From the NCBI RefSeq assembly GCF_003368325.1, contig NZ_CP031466.1, forward strand, positions 1-64,000: 64,000 nucleotides of DNA. The letters are read 5' to 3'. The translations under genes and the position numbers were made by a program. The stretch comes from Paraburkholderia caffeinilytica. GTDB lineage: Bacteria > Pseudomonadota > Gammaproteobacteria > Burkholderiales > Burkholderiaceae. Positions 29,450 to 37,230 of the stretch are shown piece by piece. The stretch's first letter is position 1; every line of letters starts with the position of its first letter. The notes below the pieces were generated by a model, which made no database searches, was not told where the DNA came from, and saw only the letters and a list, made by a program, of their open reading frames with translations.

Positions 29450-30178
29450 ATGCGATTCGCTCTAGTGACCGAGGACCCCATATTGACCCGCGATCTGGCC
29501 GGCTGTCTTGCCGGTGATTCGATTGCCGTCGAATCGTTTGACGGCGAGTTGCCGCTCGTGCGTGCAATGCGCGCCTCCACGTACGACCTCGTGTTGATCG
29601 ACGCGAAGAACGGATCATTACTGCTCGATTCGTTGCTGTCGTGGCGCCATTGCAACGCGGCTGCGTGCACGCCCGCGATCGTTCTCACGCCGTTTCCGGA
29701 CTGGACCGCCATGCTCGGGTGGATCAACGCGGGCGCCACGGACGTGGCGTATCGCTTCGATCTGGAGCAGGTGCGTCTGCGCGCGCATGTTGTGCTTCAG
29801 CGTGAAAATCATCGGGCGGGTGCGGACACCGTCACGCTGGGCGGCTATGTGTTGAGAAGAGATCTCGGCGTGCTGACCCTCGACGGCGTCGAGATTCCGC
29901 TCACGCCGCGCGAATTCACGATGGCGTGGCTGTTCTTTTCGAATCCAGGCAAGTTCGTGACCCGCGCGCAGATCGCTGGCGGCGTGTGGGGCTCATGCGA
30001 GGACGTGGCCGCGCGCTCCATCGAGCAACACATCTACAAGCTGCGCAAGAAGCTGCGTTTGTCGCCCGGAAACGGCCTGAATCTGAAAACCGTTTATGCG
30101 CTTGGCTACAAGCTGGATAGCGTTGCGTCGATTGGCGAAGCAGGCAACGCGCTGGCGTGCGTTGAGCAATTCGCCTAG
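29450..30178 (+). CDS. HrpG-like OmpR-family response regulator 1
   Basis: This 242-residue protein starts at 29450 behind AGGAGA. Residues 1-118 form a receiver domain with phospho-acceptor Asp51 in LVLIDAKNG. Residues 135-230 form an OmpR-type winged helix (LDGVEIPLTPREFTMAWLFF, ARSIEQHIYKLRKKLRL, NLKTVYALGYKLD). HrpG of Ralstonia and Xanthomonas belongs to this class and turns on the AraC-type HrpB/HrpX. No sensor kinase is adjacent. A close paralogue lies at 32936-33790 on the same strand. The last four bases overlap the convergent methyltransferase-like gene. Confidence 0.85.
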   Translation: MRFALVTEDPILTRDLAGCLAGDSIAVESFDGELPLVRAMRASTYDLVLIDAKNGSLLLDSLLSWRHCNAAACTPAIVLTPFPDWTAMLGWINAGATDVAYRFDLEQVRLRAHVVLQRENHRAGADTVTLGGYVLRRDLGVLTLDGVEIPLTPREFTMAWLFFSNPGKFVTRAQIAGGVWGSCEDVAARSIEQHIYKLRKKLRLSPGNGLNLKTVYALGYKLDSVASIGEAGNALACVEQFA

Positions 30179-31002
30179 ACCACTGCCTCGAGTTCCAGGG
30201 CCTTCTCGCGATCCAGCGCTTCGCCGTCGCGACGAAAAAACACCCACGAAGACGCGGGGATTCCAGTAAGCGACTCGAGCGCGGCCGCTTTCACTTTCAG
30301 TTGCTGCATATCGATCGCCGGCGCACGCTTGAAGCAGATGAGAATGTTGTTGTCCTCGCACGGCAACCGCAGAACCGCATCGAATAGCTCGGACAGCCAT
30401 TGCAGGTTCTGCCGCGTCACCGCCGCCAGGTCCGGGCCGAAGATGTTGATCGTCATCATGCCGTCCGTCGCGAGGCTGTCGAAACAGGCCCGGTAGAATG
30501 CGCTGCCTTGCCCCACCGGCCCATCGTGTTCGCTTAGATAAAGGTCCACCTGCAAGATGTCGATCGATGCCCGGTGCTCTTGCGCGCTGACATAGTCCAT
30601 CGCGTCCGCTTCGATGAGAGCGAGGCGCTCGCCCTCGGGCGGCATGCAGAACATCTCGCGGCACGCGTCGATGACCGCGGGGTTGATGTCGACGACTTCG
30701 ACACGCGCGAGCGGAAAGCGGGCGTGACAGAAGCGGGTCAACGCTCCGGCGCCCAGTCCCAGTTGCACGATGAGGCGCGGCTTTTCATAGAAGCGTTCGG
30801 CGAAGAGCATCCACGACATCATCTTTTGCGCATACTCCATCCAGAGAAACGTTGGATGATCGAGCACCATACACCCGAACGTCGAATCCCACTCGTCGCC
30901 GTTGTGCATGTACAGCAGCCCGTCCCGCTTGGAAAAAGTGAGCGGCGGGCAGCGTCCTTCGTGACTGGCGTCAACATCTTGCAGGTTGTCGTGTTTGAGC
31001 AT
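30175..31002 (-). CDS. Spermidine-synthase-like SAM-binding protein with hrpII box
   Basis: This 275-residue protein has the Rossmann fold of class I SAM/decarboxy-SAM enzymes: motif I VQLGLGAGALTRF near residue 97, acidic loop VEVVDINPAVID, adenine loop IEADAMDYV, and ILQVDLYLSEHDG near 150. The order resembles spermidine synthases (SpeE). No SAM decarboxylase or other polyamine gene is adjacent. A TTCG-N16-TTCG box on its strand lies 82 bases upstream, with TATGAT 31 bases after the box, so it should belong to the HrpB regulon. It may be a secreted effector or may supply polyamine for host interaction; the sequence cannot tell. Confidence 0.8.
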   Translation of the reverse strand: MLKHDNLQDVDASHEGRCPPLTFSKRDGLLYMHNGDEWDSTFGCMVLDHPTFLWMEYAQKMMSWMLFAERFYEKPRLIVQLGLGAGALTRFCHARFPLARVEVVDINPAVIDACREMFCMPPEGERLALIEADAMDYVSAQEHRASIDILQVDLYLSEHDGPVGQGSAFYRACFDSLATDGMMTINIFGPDLAAVTRQNLQWLSELFDAVLRLPCEDNNILICFKRAPAIDMQQLKVKAAALESLTGIPASSWVFFRRDGEALDREKALELEAVV

Positions 31003-31083
31003 GTCGTTCGCGATAGAAATGTCAGGGGCGCACTGCTTGGGTGTTCATCATAAGCAGCACGATCGGACGCGTTGACATGGCAC

Positions 31084-31107
31084 CGAAACGAGGGGGCGTT
31101 AGGCGAA
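31084..31107 (-). promoter_or_regulatory. hrpII box for spermidine-synthase-like gene
   Basis: On the minus strand TTCG (31104-31107) and TTCG (31084-31087) are separated by exactly 16 bases. A TATGAT hexamer (31047-31052) follows 31 bases later. The gene starts at 31002. The rest of the 254-base gap 31003-31256 shows no gene. Confidence 0.75.
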
Positions 31108-31256
31108 CGTTTTCTACACCGGTTGCGCTGCCACGAGCTGGGGGGGGAACATACCTATTCGGTTCGTCGCCAGGCGGATCGATATCGCTTTCGTTTTCTA
31201 ACACCACCTTGCGTTTTTCGGCTAGTCGCCCTGCGGCGCCGGCCGGTTCGGGGGAA

Positions 31257-31751
31257 TCATTTTTGAGCGACATGCTCCGGCTGCCGCAGTTGATGCCAGC
31301 TCGCGAGGATCGCGGCGATGTGGCGCGCGTATAGGTCCCGCTCGGCAGGGGTCTCCGAATGGTAGGCCCCAATCGCGGCCCAGGTGTTGCCGTATTTGTC
31401 CATCTTGCCGCGCAAATGCCAGGCCGCGATATACACGTTCTTGCACGGCTGCATCAGCGCATCGCGATCGATGTGGTAGCGCGCCAGGTCGCGCAGGTGA
31501 ATGGAGTTGATCTGCATGACGCCGTAGTCGAGGGAGCCGTTTGCGTTCAGATGCGTCGCGTTGGGCCGGTTATGCGACTCCTGCCATGCGATCGCCCGCA
31601 GCACCATTGGATTGACGCGCTGGTACGCCCCTGCGTCGTCGAAGCAGTCGGCCCATGCGGGCTGCGCGGCGAGCGCGAGCGCAAGGTCGACGGCGATTGC
31701 GATCAGCGCGCGGCGCGTAAGCGGCGGACGATGACGGATGGCGTGGTGCAT
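31257..31751 (-). CDS. Type III secretion-associated lytic transglycosylase
   Basis: This 164-residue protein starts at 31751 behind AAGAGA; the long in-frame extension to 31958 is not supported. The first 36 residues (RRALIAIAVDLALALAAQPA) are a Sec signal. The SLT domain has the catalytic Glu in AIAWQESHNRPNATH and the motif NGSLDYGVMQIN, as in IpgF, IagB and Hpa2/HopAJ. These enzymes open peptidoglycan so the secretion apparatus can cross the wall. A perfect PIP box lies 85 bases upstream, which places it in the HrpB regulon. Confidence 0.92.
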   Translation of the reverse strand: MHHAIRHRPPLTRRALIAIAVDLALALAAQPAWADCFDDAGAYQRVNPMVLRAIAWQESHNRPNATHLNANGSLDYGVMQINSIHLRDLARYHIDRDALMQPCKNVYIAAWHLRGKMDKYGNTWAAIGAYHSETPAERDLYARHIAAILASWHQLRQPEHVAQK

Positions 31752-31835
31752 GACGGTCTCTTCGAATGTGTGCTGGTGCGTACCGGTGAACGGCGCGATT
31801 GTGATCGCCCTCCATCTGGATTTCGAAGCGACGGC

Positions 31836-31860
31836 GCGAAAACATGAGGTCGCGTGCGAA
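31836..31860 (-). promoter_or_regulatory. Perfect PIP box for lytic transglycosylase
   Basis: On the minus strand the site reads TTCGC-N15-TTCGC without mismatch. A CACAAT hexamer (31798-31803) follows 32 bases after it, matching the YANNNT -10 described for HrpX promoters. This is the best-formed regulatory site in the window. Confidence 0.85.
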
Positions 31861-31961
31861 CCATGTTGCGCGAGGCGCGCGGGCCCTATGTATGTCCCAG
31901 AATTTGCGCCGCCATAAAGGACGTTGCGAGGAGCGATGATGAAGGCCGCGCATGGCATTCA

Positions 31962-31986
31962 TTCGCGCAAGGGTTCAGCTTTTCGC
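31962..31986 (+). promoter_or_regulatory. Perfect PIP box for candidate effector gene
   Basis: The plus strand reads TTCGC-N15-TTCGC without mismatch, 140 bases upstream of the ATG at 32127. TCCAAT (32019-32024) lies 32 bases beyond and is an imperfect -10. It is divergent from the PIP box of the lytic transglycosylase. Confidence 0.75.
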
Positions 31987-32126
31987 AAGGCGCTTGCGAC
32001 GCGGCGCCTTGCGAATCGTCCAATACGGCATCGAGCGCCTCCGCCGAACCGTCACCGCCAGCGTGCGGCTACGCGGCGGGGCCGTACTACGCCGCTTCAA
32101 CAGACGACGCTCCATTGCGAGGGTTT

Positions 32127-32441
32127 ATGACGATCAACCGCCTTTCGCGTTTCTTCCCCGCGACCCGTTCCAGCGCAGACACGGCCGCGCCGCCGACCGC
32201 AGGCGTCAATCCGAGGCCGGTTGCGCGTAGCCTGACCGCGCCCGGTGCGCTATTGCTGCCGCAGCGTCCGGCAAATGCCGCGGCAGCAGGCGGGAAGACA
32301 TCCATGCCGCCACGCGCCGCGAATCCGCAACCACGTGCGGCAGGCGAGCCGGGCCGGCACAACATCGATTGGCTCACGCGGCGCCATTTGCTTGTGGACA
32401 GCGGCGTCTCCAGGACGGACTCGATTGGCAATCCGGAATAG
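32127..32441 (+). CDS. Candidate type III effector, small
   Basis: This 104-residue protein starts at 32127 after GAGGG. The first 80 residues are rich in Ala, Pro, Ser and Arg and look disordered (MTINRLSRFFPATRSSADTA), as type III secretion signals often are. A more structured C-terminus contains HNIDWLTRRHLLVDSGVSR. No cysteine is present. The perfect PIP box upstream and the position between secretion genes are the evidence; I recognise no homologue. A longer in-frame extension to 31854 would span the PIP box and is rejected. Confidence 0.55.
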   Translation: MTINRLSRFFPATRSSADTAAPPTAGVNPRPVARSLTAPGALLLPQRPANAAAAGGKTSMPPRAANPQPRAAGEPGRHNIDWLTRRHLLVDSGVSRTDSIGNPE

Positions 32442-32935
32442 TAAGCGTGTCCGCGCATCAGCAGCGGAATCCATCATTGCGCAGCCGTCATTGCGGATTC
32501 GTGGCTCGCGTGTCGTAAGGCAACTGTTGCAAACGCGACACGATGCTTCCAGTCGCTCTACAGGCCGTGATTTTTTCGCATGACGCCGCGCAAGCTGGTT
32601 CACGACTGTATGGCGTTGAATGGCGCGCAATTCACGAGAGTTGCCGGAAGATGCTTTGCCTCGCGAACCGGATTCTGGCTCGTCGCATGAAAATATCCAC
32701 GCAATACGCATCCACCGCGCGCTCCCGATGCACTAACGGAGAGAGAGACCTCGCCCGATACGATCAATGCTGATGGCGCAATGCAATGGGTCTTGAATTA
32801 CGCCGCTACAGCCATTGACTAAAACCACGACGACCAGACGGGCGAGGGGACAAAAAGTTGTGCTTTGGGGAAACGCCGCCGTCTCCGCTGGACGGGTGAC
32901 GGCAGGAATCGAGAAGCGTGGATGCCTTTTTGGGG
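32442..32935. other. Gap upstream of HrpG-like regulator 2
   Basis: These 494 bases between the candidate effector and the second regulator show no convincing gene and no hrpII box. The AT-richer stretch near 32,790-32,860 is the likely promoter zone for the regulator. Confidence 0.35.
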
Positions 32936-33790
32936 ATGCGAACCGCGGTGAACAATAACCTGTTATTTGCCATTGCAACCGACGACCGGCTGCTTCGACG
33001 GACTGTTTCTGAAACCTTTACCGGAGAAGGAGTCGTCATCGAGCCGTTCCCGAGTGAACTCGATTTGCTGCGCGCAATGCGTGCGAACCGTTATGACCTG
33101 GTGCTGATCGACGCCAGGACCGATCCGACGCCAACCAGCGCGTTGCTGTCGTGGCGCGACTGCAACGCCGACGTGTGCACGCCGGTGATCGTACTGACGC
33201 ACCATTCGAGCTGGTCGGGACTGTTGCGCTGGATCGACGCGGGGGCGACCGACGTCGTGAATCGCTTCGACATCGAGCAGATCCGCTTTCGCGTCCATCT
33301 GGCGTTGCAGCGGCGCTTTTCCGATACCGTCACGCATCAGATCCAGATCGGCCGTTACGTGCTTCAGCGGGATCTCGGTCTCGCGACGATCGACGGCGTC
33401 GAGATTCCGCTGACAGCGCGCGAGTTCTCGATCGCCTGGATGTTCTTTTCGAACCCCGGAAAATTTCTTAGCCGCGCGCAGATCGCTGCCGGCGTTTGGG
33501 GTGCGACGGAGCAGATCGCTGCGCGCACGCTGGAGCAGCACATCTACAAGCTGCGCAAGAAACTGCAGCTATCGCGCACCGCCGAGTTGAATCTCAAGAC
33601 CGTGTATGCGCTCGGCTACAAGCTGGATGTCGCTCAGGCGGCGCAGTCCTGCTTCGACGCCGACGCGCGAGCGGGGTTCGATACGCCGCCGGTGAGTTTG
33701 GGGCAGGGCGCTACGCGGCGCGGTGGCGACGGTACGTTGTCCGATCGCGCTTGCGATTCATCGGCGCAGTTCGTCGTGACGCTGGCGTAG
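32936..33790 (+). CDS. HrpG-like OmpR-family response regulator 2
   Basis: This 284-residue protein is a clear paralogue of the regulator at 29450. The receiver has the phospho-acceptor Asp in LVLIDARTDP, and the winged helix reads IDGVEIPLTAREFSIAWMFF, ARTLEQHIYKLRKKLQL, NLKTVYALGYKLD. It has an extra C-terminal tail of about 45 residues (GFDTPPVSLGQGATRRG). The start is uncertain: GTG 32918, ATG 32936 or GTG 32948; the last best aligns with the paralogue. It is predicted to activate hrpB. Two copies may respond to different inputs or form heterodimers. Confidence 0.85.
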   Translation: MRTAVNNNLLFAIATDDRLLRRTVSETFTGEGVVIEPFPSELDLLRAMRANRYDLVLIDARTDPTPTSALLSWRDCNADVCTPVIVLTHHSSWSGLLRWIDAGATDVVNRFDIEQIRFRVHLALQRRFSDTVTHQIQIGRYVLQRDLGLATIDGVEIPLTAREFSIAWMFFSNPGKFLSRAQIAAGVWGATEQIAARTLEQHIYKLRKKLQLSRTAELNLKTVYALGYKLDVAQAAQSCFDADARAGFDTPPVSLGQGATRRGGDGTLSDRACDSSAQFVVTLA

Positions 33791-33888
33791 CAGCCCTCCG
33801 CTTGCGTGGCGACCCGCCCGTCGAGGCGGCCGGCGCTGGCGGGCCATCGCGTCACGACGCATGACGCGAACGGCCCGCGCTCACGCGC

Positions 33889-34113
33889 TCAGGCGGCGTC
33901 CTCGTCCTCCTCGCGCGCCTCAGCCCGGCGTTCCTGCTGATCCTGGAAGATCTGCATCATCACCTGCGTGCCGAAGGCCTGGATCGCCGCATCCAGATCG
34001 GCCGGGCTGCCTCCCTGGTCGTCTTTCTTGTCCTTGTTCTTCGTGTCCTTGTCGTCCGTCTTGTGGGTCGAGGGACTGCTGGTCGTGCTGTGACTATGGC
34101 TGACTTGCGTCAT
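33889..34113 (-). CDS. Small charged protein at distal end of T3SS operon
   Basis: This 74-residue protein starts at 34113, where GGAG precedes the ATG by six bases. The first half is very polar (HSTTSSPSTHKTDDKDTKN, KDKKDDQ) and the second half is a helix (LDAAIQAFGTQVMMQIFQDQ) followed by an acidic tail. There is no cysteine. It lies 24 bases after hpaB. It resembles small secreted or needle/pilin-type proteins in composition, but no homology is recognised. Confidence 0.6.
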   Translation of the reverse strand: MTQVSHSHSTTSSPSTHKTDDKDTKNKDKKDDQGGSPADLDAAIQAFGTQVMMQIFQDQQERRAEAREEDEDAA

Positions 34114-34137
34114 TTCATTCTCCATTAAAAAGAAGGT

Positions 34138-34593
34138 TCATGCGCGGATCCATACGTAGTCGCCACGGGCGAGGTTTTCGAACATGTCGTCGCGAGCGAC
34201 GAAGATGTTGTCCCGCCAGTAGCGCCCGTGCTCGACATAGTGCTCGATCAGCTCGAGCATCCACTGCCCTGTGATTTCCTCGCTCAACGCCACGCGCGCG
34301 ATCAGGACGATCGCGCCGGTATCCGCCTCCAAACCGAGTTGCGCCTGGTCCTGCGCATAGACGGCGAGATTCGCCTCCAGCAACAGGCGAAACACGCGCA
34401 ACGTGCGCCCCGCCGTGACGATGCCGAACTGGAACGTCATGTACAGCGCGTCGGGGTCTTCCTCGAAATGGTCGATCGCCGCGTCGAAGCCGTCGATCTC
34501 CAGCACACCGCGCTCCAGCACGGCATCCGGCGCAGGCATGTCGCGCAGTTCGCAAATCTCGCGGATCAGTTCATCACGTCTTTCGATACTCAT
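34138..34593 (-). CDS. hpaB: HpaB-like type III effector export chaperone
   Basis: This 151-residue protein has the size and position (after hrpD6 and hrpE) of HpaB in the Xanthomonas and Ralstonia hrp clusters. HpaB binds effectors, guides them to the ATPase and separates them from translocon export. The CesT-like alpha/beta pattern is visible: an N-terminal helix (MSIERRDELIREICELR), strands LYMTFQFGIVTAGRTLRVFR, and an acidic C-terminal helix. It follows a strong terminator, so it is read at reduced level or from another promoter that I did not find. Confidence 0.8.
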   Translation of the reverse strand: MSIERRDELIREICELRDMPAPDAVLERGVLEIDGFDAAIDHFEEDPDALYMTFQFGIVTAGRTLRVFRLLLEANLAVYAQDQAQLGLEADTGAIVLIARVALSEEITGQWMLELIEHYVEHGRYWRDNIFVARDDMFENLARGDYVWIRA

Positions 34594-34654
34594 CGCTATC
34601 GCCGAATCGCTTCACGAACACAGGTCTGTAGGTGGATGGCCCACGCGGCAGAGC

Positions 34655-34695
34655 AAAAAAAAACCGGTTGGGAACCGCGGACGGTTCCCAACCGG
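34655..34695 (-). terminator. Strong intrinsic terminator after hrpE-like gene
   Basis: On the minus strand a perfect 14-bp stem (34664-34677 with 34682-34695) with a 4-base loop is followed by nine T residues (34655-34663). It ends the transcript right after the pilin-like gene and precedes hpaB. It probably acts as a partial stop that raises the upstream genes relative to hpaB. Confidence 0.9.
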
Positions 34696-34730
34696 CGCAC
34701 CATGCGCGGCCGGATGGCGCGCCGGAGCGC

Positions 34731-34886
34731 TTAGCCTACGATGTCCTTCGCGGCCTTCGGGCCCATCGTCGCAAGCTTCGCGGTCGTGTTGGCCTTGTTG
34801 ATTTCGTTTTCTTCAGCCATTGCCTTGTAGATGTCGGCGATGGAGCTGCCAGTTGCGCCTGCGTCGGTCGGGATCTTGCTCGACAT
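34731..34886 (-). CDS. Small HrpE-position protein (pilin candidate)
   Basis: This 51-residue protein starts at 34886 behind TAGGAGA, a strong site; the longer in-frame extension is not supported. The sequence has a Gly/Ser/Thr start (MSSKIPTDAGATGSSIAD), then a helix (IYKAMAEENEINKANTTAKL) and ends MGPKAAKDIVG. In Hrp2-type clusters the gene between hrpD6 and hpaB is hrpE, the Hrp pilus subunit. This protein is shorter than Xanthomonas HrpE (about 93 residues), so pilin identity rests on position only. The terminator directly after it fits a highly expressed structural gene. Confidence 0.6.
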   Translation of the reverse strand: MSSKIPTDAGATGSSIADIYKAMAEENEINKANTTAKLATMGPKAAKDIVG

Positions 34887-35033
34887 GTTGAATCTCCTAA
34901 AAGAATTGAACAGTGGTACTGCGCTAAAGTGTCCCGCTTCATGCGGAACGCTGGGAAAATGTGCGGCCCTTGCGGATTGCGCACGGTTTGCCTGCATCGC
35001 GGCACACCTCATGTGTGTGTCGCGGTGCAAGTG

Positions 35034-35270
35034 TTACTGCTCGATTGCGCCGCGGCACAACTGCGCCGCGGCGCGAAATCCATCGACAACCACACGTCCT
35101 GCCTGAGCTTCCGTGCTTGCCGCCTCCGTTGAATGCGAGGCGACGGTGTTGGCTATCGCATCGAGTGCGTCTGCCACTTCCCGCACTTCACCGTGACGAT
35201 GCGTCTGCGCCACTGCCTGCGGCAAGTCGTCGAGTACGTCGATCAGTTTGTCGGTCATCGCTTCGTACAT
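35034..35270 (-). CDS. HrpD6-like small secretion protein
   Basis: This is a 78-residue protein from the ATG at 35270 after GAGG; starts at 35279 or 35285 are possible. It is an acidic, helical protein (MTDKLIDVLDDLPQAVAQ, REVADALDAIANTVASH) with one cysteine near the end. It sits directly after sctD, as HrpD6 (about 80 residues) does in Xanthomonas. HrpD6 is needed for secretion and regulates HrpB-type components there. The assignment is by order and size. Confidence 0.65.
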   Translation of the reverse strand: MYEAMTDKLIDVLDDLPQAVAQTHRHGEVREVADALDAIANTVASHSTEAASTEAQAGRVVVDGFRAAAQLCRGAIEQ

Positions 35271-35281
35271 GCTGGTCATCC

Positions 35282-36289
35282 TCAATGAAGGGTGGTGTTG
35301 CTGGGCAGCTCGGCCACGAAGTTCTTCGTGCCGTCGCTCGATTCCACGTATTTCACGCCGTCCGCCGACAAGGCCGAATCGATGTCACCGGCTACTTTCA
35401 GGTCGTCGGTGCTCGTCACTTCCACGTCGATGCGCGCGACGAGCGGCTGCATATCGCTGCGAAACCGTTCGACCACCTCGCGCACTTCGGCGGGATGGCG
35501 CGCGCTGCCGGTTACCTCGAGGCGGCCCGCACCGCCATAACTCACGTGCAGGTTGGCTTCATGCAGCGATTCCGCGAGCGACCCGGCGATCTCGTCACCG
35601 GACCGGACGCTCCAGTTCAGGCGATTGCCTGCCAATGCCTGAAGCGCGGCGCGCGTTCTGCTGGCCTCGGCGGTGCTCGCCGCGATGCCCGTGACGAGAA
35701 ACCCGTCGCCCTGCCGGGCGACCGCCAGATCCGGCTGATGCAGCTGCGCCAGCGCCTGTTGCACATCGGCAAGCGTGGCGCGGGCTTGCGGCCGGTCGGC
35801 GGCCAGCGTCGTCTTGCCGGCCGGCAACACCACCGCGGCTGCGCCCATCGACCCGATCAGCAAGGCGGCGACGCCGGCATGCACCCATGGCGAACGGCGC
35901 GAACGCATAATGATCGGTGTGGAGGGCGGGCCGGCCGGAAACACGCCGTCGCTCGTTTCGCCGTCGTATTTGCGCCCTTCGGGTTGCGCCGCCAGCATCG
36001 ACTCCATCAGTTGCAAATCGGACGGCCAGCGCGTGTCGGCAGGGCCCGCGCACAGCACGACTTCACCGAAACGTCGCGGCATGAAGTCGTCCATCGCGAT
36101 GCCGGCTTCGCCGGGCACAGCGATCGTCAAGTTGTCTTGCGCATCGATTGCCAACTGCATAGTGCACTCGCTCCAGTCGTTGATCAGGATGTCCGCATCA
36201 GGTTTGGCGCCGATCGACATCGTTGTTGTACTCAACTCTATTTGAGCGCCGGCATGGAAGCCGGTCAGTATGCGAATTTCTTTGGACAT
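35282..36289 (-). CDS. sctD: Inner membrane ring protein SctD (HrpD5)
   Basis: This 335-residue protein starts at 36289 behind GAAGAGG. It has the SctD architecture: a cytoplasmic FHA-like domain (IRILTGFHAGAQIELS, IGAKPDADILINDWSE), one membrane helix near residue 140 (VHAGVAALLIGSMGAAAVVL), and a periplasmic ring-building region (VQQALAQLHQPDLAV, LHVSYGGAGRLEVTG). With SctJ it forms the double inner-membrane ring. It lies between hpaA and hrpD6 as in Hrp2 clusters. Confidence 0.88.
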   Translation of the reverse strand: MSKEIRILTGFHAGAQIELSTTTMSIGAKPDADILINDWSECTMQLAIDAQDNLTIAVPGEAGIAMDDFMPRRFGEVVLCAGPADTRWPSDLQLMESMLAAQPEGRKYDGETSDGVFPAGPPSTPIIMRSRRSPWVHAGVAALLIGSMGAAAVVLPAGKTTLAADRPQARATLADVQQALAQLHQPDLAVARQGDGFLVTGIAASTAEASRTRAALQALAGNRLNWSVRSGDEIAGSLAESLHEANLHVSYGGAGRLEVTGSARHPAEVREVVERFRSDMQPLVARIDVEVTSTDDLKVAGDIDSALSADGVKYVESSDGTKNFVAELPSNTTLH

Positions 36290-36333
36290 GAACGAAACCT
36301 CTTCGATTGTGATTGACGGGATGGCGCCCGCCG

Positions 36334-37230
36334 TCACCATCCGCGTCCGCGGCGGATCAGGGCAGCAAGCGCGGACATGCCCATCGCGCGGCCCGCGCGG
36401 GTGCGGCTGCGCCCGAGGTTGAGCAGCGCGATGGGCAACAGCAGATTCATCGATTCCTCCGCGGCGGAGAGCGGGCGTTGAGCGGCCCCGCTCACTCCGG
36501 TTTGAATGTTGCTTTGCGGGTTGTTTTGCATATCGCGTCCGGCGCGCGTGGATGCCGACACGAGCCGGTCGCGTATCTGAGCGAGCGTGGTGCGCGAGGT
36601 GCGCTCGCCATCCGGCATCTGCAGGAATTCGCGGACGATCGCAAGGACGGCATACGTCGGGCTGGCACGCGCGGGCGCTTTGCCCCCAACGGACGGTTCC
36701 TGCTTGCGCGCCGCGGTTTGCACGCCAATCAGCGCGGCCTCGGCCTGATCGCCAGGCGAGCGTGCTGATCCTTGACTGACCGCGCGTGAGTGCTTCAACA
36801 GCGCCGTCTCGTTGCGCGCCGTGCGCTGCGCAAAACGCATCGGCAGCGCGCGCGCAGGCAGATCGTGCGTGTCGTCGGAATCTGTCCGTTTGCCGTTCGG
36901 CTCCGCGCCGGCGGAATGCTCGTCCTGACCGAAGCCATGCTGATTGCCGCGCGGCTCGCGCGCATCGACCCGCATCACGTCGGTCTGACTGCGTCGCAGA
37001 TGCTGGTCGAGCATCATCAGCAGTTCCTCGCTCTCGGCCGCGGGGTCGTTCGCGTCCGGACTCTCGGCGCTGCGGCGTTTCCTCAGCGACGGGCGCTTGG
37101 CACGCGTCAACGCATGCCCGTGACGGTGATGCGGCACGGCCAGCGCCGCCTGCTGCTGGGCGACAGATTCGGCATCCGAAGAAAGATCGGCGGGCGGCGT
37201 GTAGCCGCCGCCTATGCGTGGAATGCTCAT
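36334..37230 (-). CDS. hpaA: HpaA-like type III control protein
   Basis: This 298-residue protein starts at 37230, overlapping the sctS stop (ATGA). The position after hrcS and before hrpD5 is that of HpaA, a secreted regulator of export in Xanthomonas. The N-terminus MSIPRIGGGYTPPADLS is polar. The basic stretch RAKRPSLRKRRSAESP resembles the nuclear-localisation-type signals of HpaA. The C-terminus LLLPIALLNLGRSRTRAGRA is more hydrophobic. Sequence resemblance is weak and the name rests on order. Confidence 0.65.
   Translation of the reverse strand: MSIPRIGGGYTPPADLSSDAESVAQQQAALAVPHHRHGHALTRAKRPSLRKRRSAESPDANDPAAESEELLMMLDQHLRRSQTDVMRVDAREPRGNQHGFGQDEHSAGAEPNGKRTDSDDTHDLPARALPMRFAQRTARNETALLKHSRAVSQGSARSPGDQAEAALIGVQTAARKQEPSVGGKAPARASPTYAVLAIVREFLQMPDGERTSRTTLAQIRDRLVSASTRAGRDMQNNPQSNIQTGVSGAAQRPLSAAEESMNLLLPIALLNLGRSRTRAGRAMGMSALAALIRRGRGW

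Noticed and set aside
31752..31958. N-terminal extension of the lytic transglycosylase
   Set aside because: It would cover the PIP box, and it hides the clear Sec signal that starts at 31751.
34594..34640. CGAA-N8-CGAA upstream of hpaB as an hrpII box
   Set aside because: The spacing is 8 rather than 16 bases, so it does not fit HrpB binding.
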